Positions 45,901-61,300 are shown, counted from the first letter of the stretch. The stretch is DNA of 64,000 bases from Herpomyces periplanetae (GCA_009733715.1 WMKJ01000003.1:1-64000); one strand, 5' to 3'. Made by a program: numbers and translations. The notes: generated from the letters alone by a model not told the origin.

Positions 45901-48900
45901 TCAAATATTTTCTTGCATAAATTTTTTACAATTTTAATTTTAACATGAAGTTAGCTCTTATGTGTTTAAGAGGAGCTTTTCCCAAATAATAAATATATTG
46001 ATAGAATTTTACTTTTGGCATGTTTTTTGTCTCTAGCTCTTGCTTAGTTTAATAATACAATATCGTCCACTTATGTGTGCAGTTAGGCCTCGGTGATCTA
46101 CTTTTGATAATTCGGTTAAAATAAAATTCGTATAGTATACAAGACATAGAAATATTGAATTTAACAAATACAAGTCGATTATCAAAACTTTTAAGTGTGT
46201 TTATATATAGTACAAGTTATGTTAAAACAATACATTTGTAGTAAAAACTCGTTATATAAAATGAAAAAAGAAGATAAATAATCCAGACTCTAAATTTTAT
46301 GTTCAAAGTGGGAAGGCACATCTATAAATAGGTTGAGAACTTACTTTACAGAAGAAGTGATTTCCTCTCTGAGATGCGCCAATATGCAATGGATAGCCTG
46401 TGGAGTTGAATGTTCACAAGCTTCTATTTACTACTATTTTAAATAGGGAGGATTTAAAGATCCCTCGTAATTGGAAGTTATTTAATCTGAACACACCTTT
46501 CAAACTTGACAAAGTTATCGAACATCGCATATTTATGCTAATTTTAACTCATAAGCATTTAAGTAATAATCATAATTATAATACCAACAAAGAAATGTAT
46601 ACAAAAGTAAAAATGTATTTTTAATCAATACTTAGAAAGTTCTTGATTATTTATCAGAGTATAAAAATAATATATACTTGTAAACCAAATATTGTTCAAA
46701 GTTATGCGTTTTTATCATACCAAAATCATTGCTATGCAATCATTGAATCACATCTTTATAATGTTGTAACAGAAAATAAAAATTATTATAATAGTCGCAA
46801 AGCAATATAAATTTCACACAAACAGCCTGATTAACTTCTCAAACTACTTTAAGAACTTATCTCAGAAAATATATATTAAAAAAATAATATTAATAAAGAA
46901 AGAAGCAAAATAAGCATACCAGTAATCGCAAGTCCTAAGAGACACAAATGAGCAATGAAATAAATATAAATAACAAGAAATGACTTCTATGGCTAACAAT
47001 GAAATGAAACAAAATTGAGATGAAAGTATATTCTATAATTTGATAAAAATTTCACAAGATAGAGCAATGTTGATATAACTACAAGAGGAGATAAATATGT
47101 AAAAAAAATTGAAACAAAATTCTGAGATAAAAAATATACTCAATAAGAAAGTCGCTACTAACCGTGGTCTCAATAAATCAACTACAGAAAATCAATTCTT
47201 ATTACTGATATTGTTATTTGCCTATGATTTTTGCATTTAAGGTCTACTTGATTATATCGATTATATTTCAGAGTGAGTAATGATTAAAGTTGCTGAAAAT
47301 ACTCTTCCTTTTGGCTTCAATTTCTGAAAATTATAATTGAGATCCCTTATTCCCTTGAACGTACGAAATTTAAAATGGACTTTGATGATGATTAACAATT
47401 ATTTTACTTTTAAGTAAAATGCTATTCGCATGCATGAGCCATATTTTCCCTTATATTTCTTTGGTGTGGAGTTACTGTTTACAAATTCGCGTAAATTTCT
47501 TGACTTTAGCGACTAAATTTTGGCTTATCACCAATATTTTGTTACTACGACTTACATCATCTATTTACAATGCATAGAAAAAATAATTTTTTAATAAAAC
47601 ATTAAAAATAGTTTCTCAGTGTTGTGCGAATATTTGTAAATTTTCATAAAAAACCAGTAGGTAGTCCTTCAATTATCTAGATCTCAATGGAATATTATAA
47701 TATATTAAAGCCACATTCACTCTGTTTTTTTCCTTAATGTATTTAGATAGTCTAATTTTTGCTACACTACCTAAATAAATATGTGTAAGAATATACATGT
47801 TTTAAATTTCAATTAGTGTATAAAAAGTATAAATGCCAACTTTCTAATGGTATAAAAACATCACTGGCTAGGCATCAGTTCGTAAATTAATTATAGAAGT
47901 TGGGAAATGCCAGTTTGATGAAGAAAAATTGAAAGGAAGACCATCATACAATATAATAATATAAATTAAAAACAGAACAGAAAATCTTTTTAAAAAAACG
48001 ACAAGCCATTAAAACGAGATGAAAAATAGTTGCGTTACTTATACGTAAAAAGTTGAGACTATATGCTGAGATGAATCCAACTTATTGAACTAATAACTCA
48101 TTATTTAGACATAAACTGATCGGTTAAATAAAATCAATTTATTTCAGCAAGAATTGTAATTTTGAATTTATGTTAACAAAATTTAAGTGGTAATTATCTT
48201 ATTTTTTTACCTTTAGATAATTTTAAAGAATATATATTTTGCTAAAACACCAAATTAGCTAGGGCTTTTGTATATATAAAGAACATTTCCATTTTCACTT
48301 GCATGTAAATTATTTTTTTTGATTGAGCTAAAGTACATAAATATAGTCAAATACAATACATTAATACTTAACATCCGTGCAGCATTTTTGTTAAACGTAT
48401 GAGTTCCAATTGTCATACTTTAGAGTGCATTTTTGCTAATATATTTGTGTGTAACCTTATAAATGACAGACTTAAATCTAGATTACCGCTAGGAGTTTTT
48501 ACCATTAAATTACAAAGTTCAAAGAGACCAACAAACTGGATTTAGTAGAGAGTAAAAATCATCATTATTTATTGATAATCATAAACATATATTTCTACAT
48601 TTATGAAGATCAGATACTTGCTACGAAACTAATCCAACCCAAAAAATAAATAGAGTGCGAGAAAAAATAAAATATTTCAATAAAAATAATAATTTAGAGT
48701 TAAACAAATATTTTTTTAATAAACAAGACAGGAACTACACTCATTTTGACTTGTATAAAAGTTCAAGAGCCTATCAGGTCATAAAAAGAGAAGAAAAAAG
48801 TATTAAAATATATGGATCTGTATATCAAATGTATCCTTAATGTGGCGCATTTACTTTTTCTAACTCCCATTTTATTCACAAAGGGAGAGAACGAATGGTT

Positions 48901-51020
48901 GGAAGAATATTTTGATACTCTATAATTGAATCCGTTAGCAGCACGAAATCTAGTACAATAAGTCGGTGACAAACGACAGTAATAATGTTGTGCAGTCACA
49001 TAACACAAAATATAGAGATAAAACGTCTAACCTCCCGAAGAAATAGAGCGAGAAATGAGTAGGCTAATTAAAAACTAAAATCGAACATGCAAAATATATA
49101 AATATAAATAAATTATAATCATAACAAATGAATATTCTTTTACATAAATGAAAAGACAATCAAGGCACAAAATATTTACAATAGCGGTGAGCTAGCTCTG
49201 CTATTTACCAAGATTTTCACTTTATAAATATCTGGACAATGAACCTGTGTATTAGATAAGTATTAGGTTTAATAATATATTATTCAATCGAAAATTAACA
49301 GCAGAAGTAAAAAATAATTTTTGATTAATTCTACTTCATTTAGAACTTGAAGGTTAAAATAACAAACTTAAAAATGACTAAACAAATAATTGGCTCGACA
49401 AATATTATTACCGTAAGCGAAGTTTTACAAATAGAATTGGAATCTTCAATTGAATCTGAATTGGAAATACTATAGTATTAATTATTTGTGAAAAATATAT
49501 TTCGAATATTGAAAATGAATTACAAATCAAACGCGCGTATACAGCTTCTCCTTTTAAATTCAGTATTTCATTTAGACTCATTGAGATTGAAGTAATTAAT
49601 TTAAATTTTGATATATTTATGAGCTTTTTTTGCTTAGTTTATTAAAACAGCAACTTATTTCGAGTTCTCGCTTATATTTCCTAATTAAAAAGTAGTTCAC
49701 ATTTATTCTTTTATTTCAATTTAAAGAGGGTGGGCATTACATTAATTACTTTATCATTGCAACCATTTTTCCACATTCACATTCTCCGTGGTTTTCGGTA
49801 AACAATGCTCACAAATTGGGCCTTCATATTTCATCTTTTAGAGGAAGTTTCCATAATTTGGATGAAACAATAAATCAAAATTCTATATTTTCCTTATTTT
49901 ATTATTTTTTAGGGCTTACTATGTAAGGCTGTATAAGATTTATTTTATTATTATTTTTTTTCTATACAAGGCTTGGTGCGTACTTGAATTATATCGCCAC
50001 CCTTGTATAACTCTTATTTCTCGTTTTACATCATGGCCAGTTTATTGTAAACGTATAAACATATACTTTGATTTGTTTACGGTAAATTAGCATTAATTAT
50101 GAATATCGTTTTCATCCTATTGAATATGCCTTAGGCTCATGAGTTTTACTTTTTGTATTTCTTTTAGTGTCTTAACAACATTTTAACTAGCTTTTTGCAA
50201 GCCAACCTTTCATTTTATGTACTTTTGGCATTAAGAGATAAACGGTACGTAAATAATCATCAACCATTGCAACAACTCATGGTGAGCTCAGAGTAGCATT
50301 TTACACATGAACGACTATTAGTTTTAAGGTTATATGTGAACTACGGACTAAAACTTTTTTAAGTGTTGATAATTATAAAAATATGTGGATAAAATATTTC
50401 AAAATATAAAGTTGTTTATGTTAATGTTACTCATAATTTTCAATTAACTTACGATTGCAAAATTTACTGGATTCCAAATCATTTTCAAAAGTAAAATGGT
50501 ATATAGCAATACATTCGAAATTTGTATGTGCAAAATCACGCTGTTCAACATAATTTTGTTAGTTATTCAGGCGAGGAATATTAAACAAGTAATAACAAAA
50601 AAAAAGTCATATTTCATTAGTCATATACATTTTATGGTTATTTTTAAGTACTTATGTGTGGTTCTAGAATCAGTTAAACATGCAGTTTTATACGTGCACA
50701 CGATTATGTATATGCTCTTTATCTGTTTGAATTAGTTGCACGTAAAATATTTATCTAGTTGCTAAGAAACGTCCAATAATAATAATGTGAAAACGCGAAA
50801 TAGAATGTATAAATGAATAAAAAGTGTATTTGATATTTATCGGGAGAGATGTTATGATGTCATTTGTAGCACGAATTTGGTGAGTAGATTTGTTATATCG
50901 TACACTATATGAAAGCAGATGTGTGTCCATTGAAAAGATTTCCCATGTGTCATGGAACGTGGAAGGAACACATACCTGCCTAGTCAAATAGTAACAAATA
51001 AAATTACTTGTAATCCTCAA
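42961..51020. other. Gene-poor AT-rich DNA with decayed dispersed repeats
   Basis: No protein or RNA gene is supported in these 8 kb. Weak matches between segments, for instance 44,190-44,230 with 49,745-49,785 (both with a TTATCATTG..ACC core followed by TCCACA), show that parts are old dispersed repeats beyond reliable classification. Open frames here are short and lack domain signatures. Confidence 0.45.
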
Positions 51021-51720
51021 GAGCAGTTAGTAATGATCATACGATACATGAGGATCTTGAAATTCCTCTCTAAAGCATAGTTAAGTGCCACGATAAACAC
51101 GAAATAGAAGATATTTTTAAGTCATCATAGTGCAAAAGGAAGACAATGCAGTAATATGTAATATCGAAGTTTTATGCATGCGCGGAAATGTGCTGTTCCC
51201 ACATGTAATGAGTATTGTGGTACTCGAGGGCTTTGTAATGACACCATAGTATTGGTTGTGAGTGTGATTGCAATTCCAATTGTATTAAGACATCATTACA
51301 TGAGTATCTGGAAGAGTTGAAAAATACATATATGAAAAAGAGCAAAATATATCAGATTCAGTTATAGTTGAGTTGATTATCTTGTATTTTTTATATGTTT
51401 GAGATTTAAATGACAACTCAGATTTCTGAGGATAAGCTATATGTCTTCTCTTTTATATCTTTTTGTTAAACTTTTGAAGGAGAGACCTTTCCTTTCTTAT
51501 TGGCTGTTGTATAATTTGCTTAATACCATTATTTTTTGTCCGGTTGGCACTGATAATAATATTGTTTCTATGCTTGCTGTATTGTTGTCCTATCTACTTT
51601 TATTGGAGGCTTATCCGCAGTGCTTTGTAAAAACTGTAGGTACTTCTCCCACAATAATTACTATATTGACTAGTTCTCAAGTAAACCTTATAACATCCAG
51701 TTAATATATCTAACATGGTA
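51020..51720 (+). mobile_element. Fossil LTR-like repeat, copy C
   Basis: Forward-oriented member of the LTR-like family, with AAATGTGCTGTTCCCACATG near 51,188 and the conserved block around 51,530-51,660 that aligns with copies A, B, D and E. Boundaries are approximate. It is strongly diverged. Confidence 0.5.
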
Positions 51721-54700
51721 TTAGATAAGCATACTGAATTTAAATTGAGACAACATGCCAGGTATATATATATAAATATACTCCAGCAAATCAAAAGATA
51801 ATTTTTAAATGTACATGATATGCTAATTTGGATGCGGCATGTAGAAACAGAAATTTAACAAGTATGGTAAGCTAGTTCAAATAGGTACCAAAACCTGTAT
51901 ATAATAATTTAAATATGAAACAAATGTATGCTTGGTAAATAAAGTACATATTATGTCAGGCAAATAAATAAAGAACATTGAAAAAAAATTCAAATATATT
52001 GAGAGCTAGAGGAAGATATCTTTTGTAGACAAAATTTCTGACCGCAATTAGTATATATTGTTTACAAATACTACGGATAATATAAAATGAGTTAAGAAAT
52101 ACGAAGATAAAAAAAGAATGTTATATCCGAGTTCCCAAAAAAAGAAAGTTAAAAAAAATAGAAACCAACTTTTAAATTTGGAACCAAATTTCAGATCTCA
52201 AAACTATATTTATTTTACGCCAAAATGAAAATATCTGCTACAAAAAACACACAACGTAATAATACTTTGTCAATAATATCTGAGTCGGCAATTTTAAAAC
52301 ATTGAACATAAACGAAATGACATATTTACATGACTAGATATAAACTAATGTTTTGTACATAAAAAGAGAATTGATTATTCTTTAATTATAAACTGCTCTA
52401 ACATTCATAATTTTACATCCTTTCTTATAATTTGAGTGTTATTTTAAAGTTTTGCTTACAGAGAACACAGTAGCGCTGTCATCTGCTTATTGTTGAATGA
52501 GTTCAGTAAAATGATTTAACACTCTCTCTTGATAGTAATGTGAAATATCTTTTGTACGCATTGAATGCAAAATGCTCGGCAAAATTTTTTCAATTATTTG
52601 TAATGTCACATTTAGAATTTACTTATTGTAAATATAAATATTTCCTTTAAGAACTACTAATGAATTGTAAAGTGACGTCAGTGTGATTAATCAGTCGTTG
52701 ATTTTTCTTTTTCAGTGGCCTCAATTTCCTCATTTATATCGCACAACAGTCATTGAGTAAAGTTTTAGAATTTATCAAACGCATTCTTAATCTAGACAAG
52801 AAATTTAACTATGTTAGCTATTGTAAATTATTTGCCTACACATATTGAAATAATGCTACACTACTGCTTGAAATTTTACAATTCAATTGTAAAATAACCC
52901 AGCTTGTGTATTTATTCGAATATGAACTTTCTCATAATGGAGCAGTTTCCGTAGTCTCTATTTGAATGATATCATATTTAAATGTTTTTCCAAAAGATTT
53001 CATTTATTTAAAAGAAATGTGTTTGAGACATGCTATTTAGTAATCTAAAATGCGATAATTTTGTAAATAGTGCTGTTTCGTCAATTTGAGTAAAATTTAG
53101 GCCGAAAGGTTATATATATACAATGTCTCAACGAGCTACAAGAAACTACAAAAGAAGCTGATGAGGCACTGATGTTGTGTACAGTACGAAAGTTTATGTT
53201 TCTTAGATGTAACTTTAATCGTGTGACTATGGAATACTGTCTGGTGAATGAATTGGAATATTCAACCTTAAAATTGCCGTGATATTTAGTTGATATAGAC
53301 TGTTTGTGAGAAAGGAAGCGAGTATCTGATTGAATGACAAAATTTCTTGGAAACAACTAATGTCGTCTAGTCCAAAATCCACAAAATTCCCTTTTAACCT
53401 TGTGTGATTGTTGCTTAATCACTGTGATTTCAAATAGATTATTAACTAGAATTTCATCAGTATAAAACTAAATGAAAAGTTGTTTGCTAGTATGTGAAAA
53501 GATGTAAGGATTACAGTCATAATTTTTGAAATCATGTTCATAAAGTAACCCTAATCTGTTTTTACAGAATTGATATCCATTCAGGCTACTTACAATCGTA
53601 AAATTAATTTCTTAGCTTTACCATGTAGTTTTCACAACCATTAAAAAATGTTATACCCATTTTTTTCTACACGTTACCTTATGAAACCCGTAGCTATAAC
53701 GATAAACTACTAAAGTTTCCAACAGATCTTTACCAAAATTGCTGGGAGATAACGAAATAGAATATGAGAAACAAATGAAAAATTGTCTTATCATAATATA
53801 TTTATATAACTTTCGAGCATAACAGCGCAATTCAACGAGCCTTAAAGGAAAAAATATTTTTGGAATCAGGTAAATTATCAAAATCCCATTCAAATTTTAC
53901 TGATATATTATTTAAGTGGTTCCACACTAGAAATTCTCGTATATGGTTCGTTCGACGTGCGTGGGTTGATTTCATAAATTTATTTCAAAATTTTGGATTC
54001 TAACCAATTTGTTGTCTCAGACATATGTTTTGCTTATTTTCAAGTGTATTTACCGAATAAGCACATTCAATTCGTTCTTTATCGAAAGTGTAACTATAGC
54101 ACGTCGTACTTTCATAAATGTTACGAAGGGTTTCAAAAACAAAATTTTGTAAAATTCATGGTCAAATTGATGGTTTCGACGTTTATAAAAATCTCTACCC
54201 CAAAAATGACAAAATTCAAAACAATTGCCCGTTGAAATATCACATTGAAACAATGGACTATTAAAGAGATTTCAAAGTAATGGTGCTTGATGTTAACTTA
54301 AGTCTACGAATAATACTCGTACAATTTCAGTTTATATAGAATTAAAAGTTGCATCAGACATTATTAAATGAATATTAGTTTCGTGTTTTACGCATACAAA
54401 ACCAAAATACTAAATTATCATTCCTGTTCAGCATATTATTTACAAATTTGGCCAATAAGAACGATCCATCGAGATTTTTTTAGTTTTTATTCAAAATGAG
54501 GTTATGTGTGGATGCTGAGTTGTTGTAAACTTAAAATATAATAATGTTTAATATTTTATACATTCCTGAATGCAAATATATTTTTATGTTTTAATCGATT
54601 TCTTGTAACGAGGTGTTACGTTACTCACATTATGATTACGCCCATTTGTCTAATTTTACCATCGTGGCTTTAAGCAAACAAAATTTGCAAATTTTAGCTC

Positions 54701-55440
54701 AATATGTATTTATTATATAAATGAAACTTTTCGCATTTCTAGAATAAATAGAATGAACTGGTATTCCTATCATTGTTCATCTCATAAAAATATATTGTTC
54801 GAAATAAAACACGAAGTTTCTATCTAGCACTCGCTCATTCTACATCTCTACTATTTGCTTCTTACGGAGATTAATATTTACTAGTACTAACTAGCCACCA
54901 ATACAAAAATTTTGAAATCACGCAAGACACCCTGACAGGCATATCGTATTTATCTTTAGATAAAGTTTTTGACTTGCAGTAGTGTATATATATATTATAC
55001 ACTACATTTGTCACATTCTATTCTACGTTAATGAACGCGTTATATCTCTATGCATTCTATCCTATACTTTCACTGTATTTTCAATGTTTGTTTCCTAACA
55101 TTTAGGCCGTAATATTTCATATATGACTAACGCTAAGAGCCAAAACATATGCATATTCGTGTAACTGAATAGCACAGTATATTGTATAAGAATGGCTACC
55201 ATGCACAAGGAACTATGCTCGTTTTAGGCAGATATTTTACCAATGAATTGAGACTTGTATACATGATATATTTTCATATTTATTTTAACAGTTTCAAATA
55301 TCAGAGCTGTGTCCATGTTAATCATCAGATTCCGGAGATATATTGCAATTTGTTTAAATTATTAGGTAATGCACTGCTACACATACTTAGTCGATGTATT
55401 ACAAATTACTTAATAAACAGGTAATCTAGTTGCAATATTT
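51721..55440. other. Gene-poor AT-rich DNA
   Basis: No gene is supported. A segment near 51,860-51,890 (GTAAGCTAGTTCAAATAGG) resembles one near 58,700-58,730, another sign of old dispersed repeats. A TGACGTCA word occurs at about 52,674, but with no gene nearby. A palindrome lies at 54,979-55,005. Confidence 0.4.
54979..55005. repeat. Perfect 10-bp hairpin palindrome
   Basis: GTAGTGTATA and TATACACTAC are exact reverse complements separated by TATATAT. This could extrude as a cruciform. It may be a chance feature of AT-rich DNA. Confidence 0.85.
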
Positions 55441-55479
55441 GGGGGGAAGTATTAATAATTACATCAAATTTGATACTGT

Positions 55480-55960
55480 AGTATTAACTTGATAGAATAT
55501 ACAAAGGGTAATCTCGATAAGAACACTAACTATACTAATATCAGTGTCGACCAGACAACAAATAGATTTTTAAACTAATTTCACAAGGGAAATAAAGAGT
55601 AGTTGGTGATTCTTTTATCAACTGAACGAAAAAAAAATATGAATAAGGCCATTCTTCAATATTTCAGTTGTTATAAGGATATCGTAATTTTTAAGTACAT
55701 GAGATGGTTAAATCAATTTTATTCGAAACCTATTTGTATCGACCATTTCTACTTATATATCATTCCAAGTTACTCTACCAGATTTGCATATCATGACATT
55801 TAACATGATTTGGCAAATGCAATCACAATCAAAAATAAATGTTCCGGTATCATCGCAAATGCACTTGATTGCTTCATAATTTATTGTTGGCGCAAATAGC
55901 ATATTTTTGCGCATGCCCATTTAATTACGGAAATAGTTATGATTGTATCGTTTACTGTAA
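55480..55960 (-). mobile_element. Fossil LTR-like repeat, copy D
   Basis: Reverse-oriented member of the same family. GTGTCGACCAGACAACA near 55,544 and the downstream TTTTATCAACT near 55,613 match copy A. Boundaries are approximate and divergence is high. Confidence 0.5.
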
Positions 55961-58900
55961 TTTTGGTGAAACTAAAATTTCTTTTGCAAAAGGTTTCAAT
56001 ATATTCTATTAGAAATATTCAAATGATGTATTTTGACAGATGACTACTTTTACCATAATTCCTTACGTGTATATTATAAAGATTAAAAAACTTTTGTATT
56101 TCGTGTTCATCGCAACATTTAACGTTCTAACGAGGAAAGCAAGGACTTGCACTTCCTTATTAATTTATTCTAAGTGCTTTTAATATATCCACATAATACT
56201 ACACGTTTCCGTTTTACTCACCAGTTATATGTTCATATTACATGAAATTTCTCGTACTTGGTTGTTCTTGCAGACACATAATATGCTTGAGTAGATCTAT
56301 TTAGTAAATGCGTGCTACAAGTGACTTTTATGGAGCATGTGTTGCTTTTTTTTTCTGTCTTGTATGTTACTTATTTGGTTGATTACGAGCTTATCAAATT
56401 TAAACAAAGTTCATATTGTTTCCAGTTAATCTACAGTTATTTGTGTGTTTCTAGTTACCTAGTTTTATGAACGGAAAATTCAGTCGGGTGAAGTTGAACT
56501 AAAAAGTAGGTATTCTCTGATAATTTAATTTGTTAACAAATAGCCGTATTTTTAGATACGCATAAAATATTTAAAAATATGAAGGTGTTTATTTTGGACT
56601 ACTATTATCCCAAAAAATGGCAATATTTTGAGACTTTGATAAGAAATAAGCTTCTAAGAATACTTACGTGACTATTTCTTTTGTTAGCATGCTATTCGGT
56701 AAATTAATAATAATGCTTAAACCACCTATATAAGGGTTTAGTGAAAAAGCTCTACTATTTTTTTTGTCTTATGGGAGTATGGTGGCAACATGTTATAAAT
56801 GTATCTCCTGTGACTTAAAATTATTGATTTTACAATTGACACTTTCATTTCTGTTGTCGATACAGATATATTTATATTTTATAGTATGCTGCCACTGAAC
56901 CATTGTGATTAAGTCCTACACATCTCGGAACAATGTGATTTTTGCTTGAGAACTTGATTTAAAACATAAAGAAAAAGATCAATGATAATGTAATACAATA
57001 ATACGTGTTACTAAATAATGTAATCAAGAACGATTCTGTGAGGTATTAATGAAATGTTTTTATGGAAGAGACATGACCGGAAACAAAGTAACACTAATTG
57101 TCTGTGCCAAGGAACGTTTTTCAAAAAAAGGTTTTGGAGACAATTGCCTATATATATAGAAACAATTATGGCACTAGTTCCATTATCATTTTTAAAAGTT
57201 TTCATCAAATTACTTTTTTTACTCATTTTTAAGCTGTATTTGCTATAATGATTTATGGGAAGTAGTTGGCTTTGAGATCTAGCATGAAAAGAATAAATGT
57301 GTCAACGACAATAATTTTTTCTGATCCCAAATGGCGGATAGCCTGACTGACTTTACCTTTTCATTATAATAAAATGAATTTTACACCAGTTACTTAAACT
57401 TGGCTTTTCGTAAAGAAATGTTTTGAATGCTGTCTTTATAATGTTATAAAAGGTGGAGGTAGTATCAAAAATGCTGTCAGTTGACTATCCTACAGTATTA
57501 CTAACACATTCCATTGGATTAACTATGACTATTGTGAAGACAGTAGATGATTCTAAATTTTTTCGCCGACAGGTAAAAAAACCGTTGTTTTATTTATAGT
57601 ATGTGGCAGTTATAATAATATTGTCATAGATATATCCAAGGGTCGATTCATTTTCAATTTAAAATTTAATTTCGGACTTTTGTCGACTTTTTTACTAGGA
57701 TATAGGTTATGGAAAGTGTGTCTGGTCATACTTTGCTTACTTAGTGTTTTCCTCGGTTAAGCTTTAAGATTCCGTACTTACTGGTAAATAATTCTAACAT
57801 TTGTTATGTATAATATTTATGATTATCAGCAACAATATCAAGTAGGGATGGATGTAAGATCAAAATATAATGTGTATTCTTTTTGATAAAATGAATGATT
57901 GAAAAAAAACAAACAGTATTTTAATTTCCATTACTAGGCTGCGGTATTCACATTGTTGTTACAATTCTATACACTTTCTGAAACAAAAGTTTCATAAGAA
58001 TAGAAATATATAGGTTGAAGTTGAAGTGGAGAAGCTCCTTTAACTGGAAAAAAAAAATTGTTGAGTTATCGTAATTAAAAATACAATTTTATACTCTTCA
58101 AATTGAGCGATCCCTTTGTAGAAATAGTAATTTGCTAAATATATATCATACTTGCTTGTAGAAGGAAAATAAGCACTTTCGGATGTCTTTGGTTATAGCC
58201 GAAAATCACGTCGTGAAAAATAAATATATCTGGATCCAACTTTCCCATAATAGTAAGTTACCATGCGCCAATGCATTCATTATAATTTTACATAAAATCA
58301 AGCTATTCAATATATTTGCTTTCATAAAGTGGGGCACATATTCAAGTTTCAATGAAGAAAAACTGGTGGAAGAAACATCGCAATATAAAAGATACAAAAA
58401 GACAATTCAATAAATTAGTGATTCACGGGAAAGAACATTTCAAAGAGATACTAAAAGAGCAAATTCTTTAAAATTTTAGCATGCTGATGAAATAGTAGCA
58501 GAAATAATAAATATGTTTTCATCTACAGTTTATATATGCTTTAACATCTTGCGTAATTATCTCTGTGCAATCTCAGATTTCGCTTCCCCTGAGGTACCGT
58601 GCACCTACAATATTATGGCTGCTCTCTATATCTTTTTACATTGACTGTACGTGACAAACAAATTTAGACACCATGTCGGGTACAAGAACTTTGTAAATGT
58701 AGTAAGCTAGCATAACTAGGTGCCAAAGTTTAAATAAGGGAAATAATATAAACATGATACCGATAAACACAAGAATAACAAGGCATATATCATCTCAGAC
58801 TATAAATATATATTAATTGAAGGAAAATTGATTGATTCTATTGATTCCAGAGCTGGGCAAGGTTATTTGATTTGAAAAAAATATATAATCACAGTTATTA

Positions 58901-60600
58901 TATTTGTATATTAAAATTTACGAGGAATGTATAGATGGATAAAAGAATATAATTAATAGGTAAAGAATTTAACACCCTAACTATTTAAATTAAAAACTGA
59001 AATATTCATTGAGATCTCAATACAATTTTTAAATTTAGTAAAGTATAAAATAGCTTGGCGTACAAGAACATACCTAGATTTAAATTACATAATTAATATA
59101 ATCTCAATGGGTCAGGGAATAATAGACAAAATATGACATAGATTTGTGGCCGAATAAGTATGATTAAATAGTAATTTATGTTTTTGTGCGTTAAGCGAAA
59201 AATATATATTCTTTGATTAGTGACTGCTGTTTCTTCTTTAGTTCTGCACTAGTCGAATTGATTTCTGTGTTGCTCTTTAACTTCCACTTATTGTAATTAT
59301 GATGCCAAATTCATCTGCTTTTAGCACGTTTCTTAAGTCATATTAAATTACAAACTTTACACTTTTTGATTTTATGTAACAAAAATATACATTGCATAAA
59401 CATGTTTACAACTTTTATTAATCAATTTTATTTTATGGCATCGTATGGCAATGTAATATTATATAACGTGTATAATATTTGCTACAGATATAACTACCAG
59501 GGAAGTTAAAGGCAAGTAGAGGTCTTGTGGATTCAAAAGTGAGACAGCCTAATGAAAGAAGCTGTATTTTTATTCACATATCGTCAGCTCTTTTATGAAA
59601 GTTCACATTCAAATATTGAGACTTCACTTTGTTGAACTCTGGAACAGTTTCTTTTGAATTGTAGATGCTATATTCGTATATGAAAGATCCAATGATAATG
59701 TCGGCAAAAAAATTTTATGCTCTCAATAGAATGAATGTAAGCAAACGGATTACCTTATAAAGATAATAAACTAGCAAATCATGTGAATGAACAAATATAT
59801 AAAATAAATATTTAGATAAATTAAGGGAAAGGTATCAAAATAGGTAGGATTAAAGTAACAACAATCGAGCAAGAAGAAAATGAATTAACACACAACCAAA
59901 TAATAGGCAAGTAAAACATTATACAATACAAGGGATAATTTAAAGTGCGATTAAACTAAAGTATTCACTATAACAGAGGCTTAAATAATGAAGAGCTCAA
60001 AATATTTAAACAGAAGATATAAAAATAACCAAATTAAAGAAAATAGAAGATAGTAGAATTGTGTTCTTATAATTAATATTTGGAGATTTTCAACTTATTG
60101 CGTTGATTTATTTTATATATATTAGCTCTATGGCAGATTGCAAAGGGAAGCTTTTGAAAAAGTACAGTTTGAAGGAGAAGCATATTTTTAACGATTTTGA
60201 TGACTTGTAACTTCCCACGAAAAAAATTTACAAAGGTGTAATTCTATCAAATAATAGGTGTATAATATCAATTAGAGTATAATCAACGAGATTAAGATTT
60301 TCGCATAATTTAAATTTGCTGTTAACATCACAGCAGCATATTTTTAATGGGAAAATTTATCGGATTGTTGCCTAAAAATGATACCTATGGTGCAGCTATT
60401 GAAGATTACTTTGTAATGGTTTTGCAGCTAATCTAGGAAATTTCTAGTATGTATCAAAGAGCCACTCAATGTCAATCCACAATCCGTATTGCTGCGAGAT
60501 AGTTAAACAATTGGTGCATTACATATCAATTATAAATAAAAGGTTAATGTATATACGTTGTTAGTAGACAGTAGAATATATAATAATAATTGAAGCTAAA
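55961..60600. other. Gene-poor AT-rich DNA
   Basis: No gene is supported in 4.6 kb. Repeat similarity to other segments is hinted at (for example near 58,700) but no element can be named. Confidence 0.4.
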
Positions 60601-60639
60601 TAGTCTTGCATGACGTGATGGAGTTAAATCTAAAGGGGA

Positions 60640-61300
60640 AACACTAACATGCTTGGATGATGGGTGCTACACGAATTAAAGCTGGGAACAAACCTATCCT
60701 ACGATAGAGTTGTCAGGTGAGAATTTACGTAGCAATTGTTTACTGAGCAAAAATTTCACGTAACACGCTGCCTGGAAAATAACAACTACATAGTACAACG
60801 GCAATGCTTAGCATAGCTTGGGCTCCTGGTGTTCTTTTTGTAAAAGTAGACCAATTCTGGAAGCATTGGGAGAAAAATAATTTATGCATAGGGTTAGATA
60901 GCCTGATTTTTCATATTGTCATGATATGAAAATCCGGTGGAGCGAATTGGAAAAATATACAAATGGAAATAGCAGAAAAGCCGTAATTGAACTGAGTTGA
61001 TTTGACTATCTGATATATTTAAGATGTCTAAAAATCCAATCACAAACTGGACCTCCGAGAAATTATTTTTGGTGTAGTTGTTAATAAAGCAATTACTGTC
61101 TACTTTTGTCTGTATTAGTAGAAAATTATCTCTTTCCTGGTTGAAACTGATATTGGTATTGCTATTGTACTTCTGATTGTCATGTCTATTTTCCCAAGTA
61201 TACCTTACACAGTGCTTTATTAAAAGTAGTTGAAATTACTTTACTCAAAATCACCACAACCTTATCCCTTGTTTACCAAGTTAAGCTTTACATATGGATT
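60640..61300 (+). mobile_element. Fossil LTR-like repeat, copy E (probable 5' LTR)
   Basis: The fifth copy of the family lies directly left of the gag-pol fossil and in the same orientation. It shares GATATTGGTATTG with copy B, and a GATATGAAAATCCGGTGGAG block near 60,924 matches AATGAAAATCCAGTGAAG on the reverse strand of copy A. Its position is what links the whole family to the Ty3/gypsy element. Confidence 0.5.

Noticed and set aside
51441-51704. 87-codon hydrophobic frame
   Set aside because: It lies inside an LTR-like repeat copy. No protein family is recognised.
52674-52681. TGACGTCA word
   Set aside because: There is no gene nearby for it to regulate. A single 8-mer in AT-rich repeat DNA is plausible by chance.
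53081-53356. 91-codon minus-strand frame
   Set aside because: No domain, no neighbouring exon and no support beyond being open.
57040-57240. Possible DDE transposase-like fragment (GNKVTLIVCA followed by a hydrophobic stretch)
   Set aside because: The similarity to pogo/jerky-type transposases is too weak and short, and the surrounding frames do not continue it.
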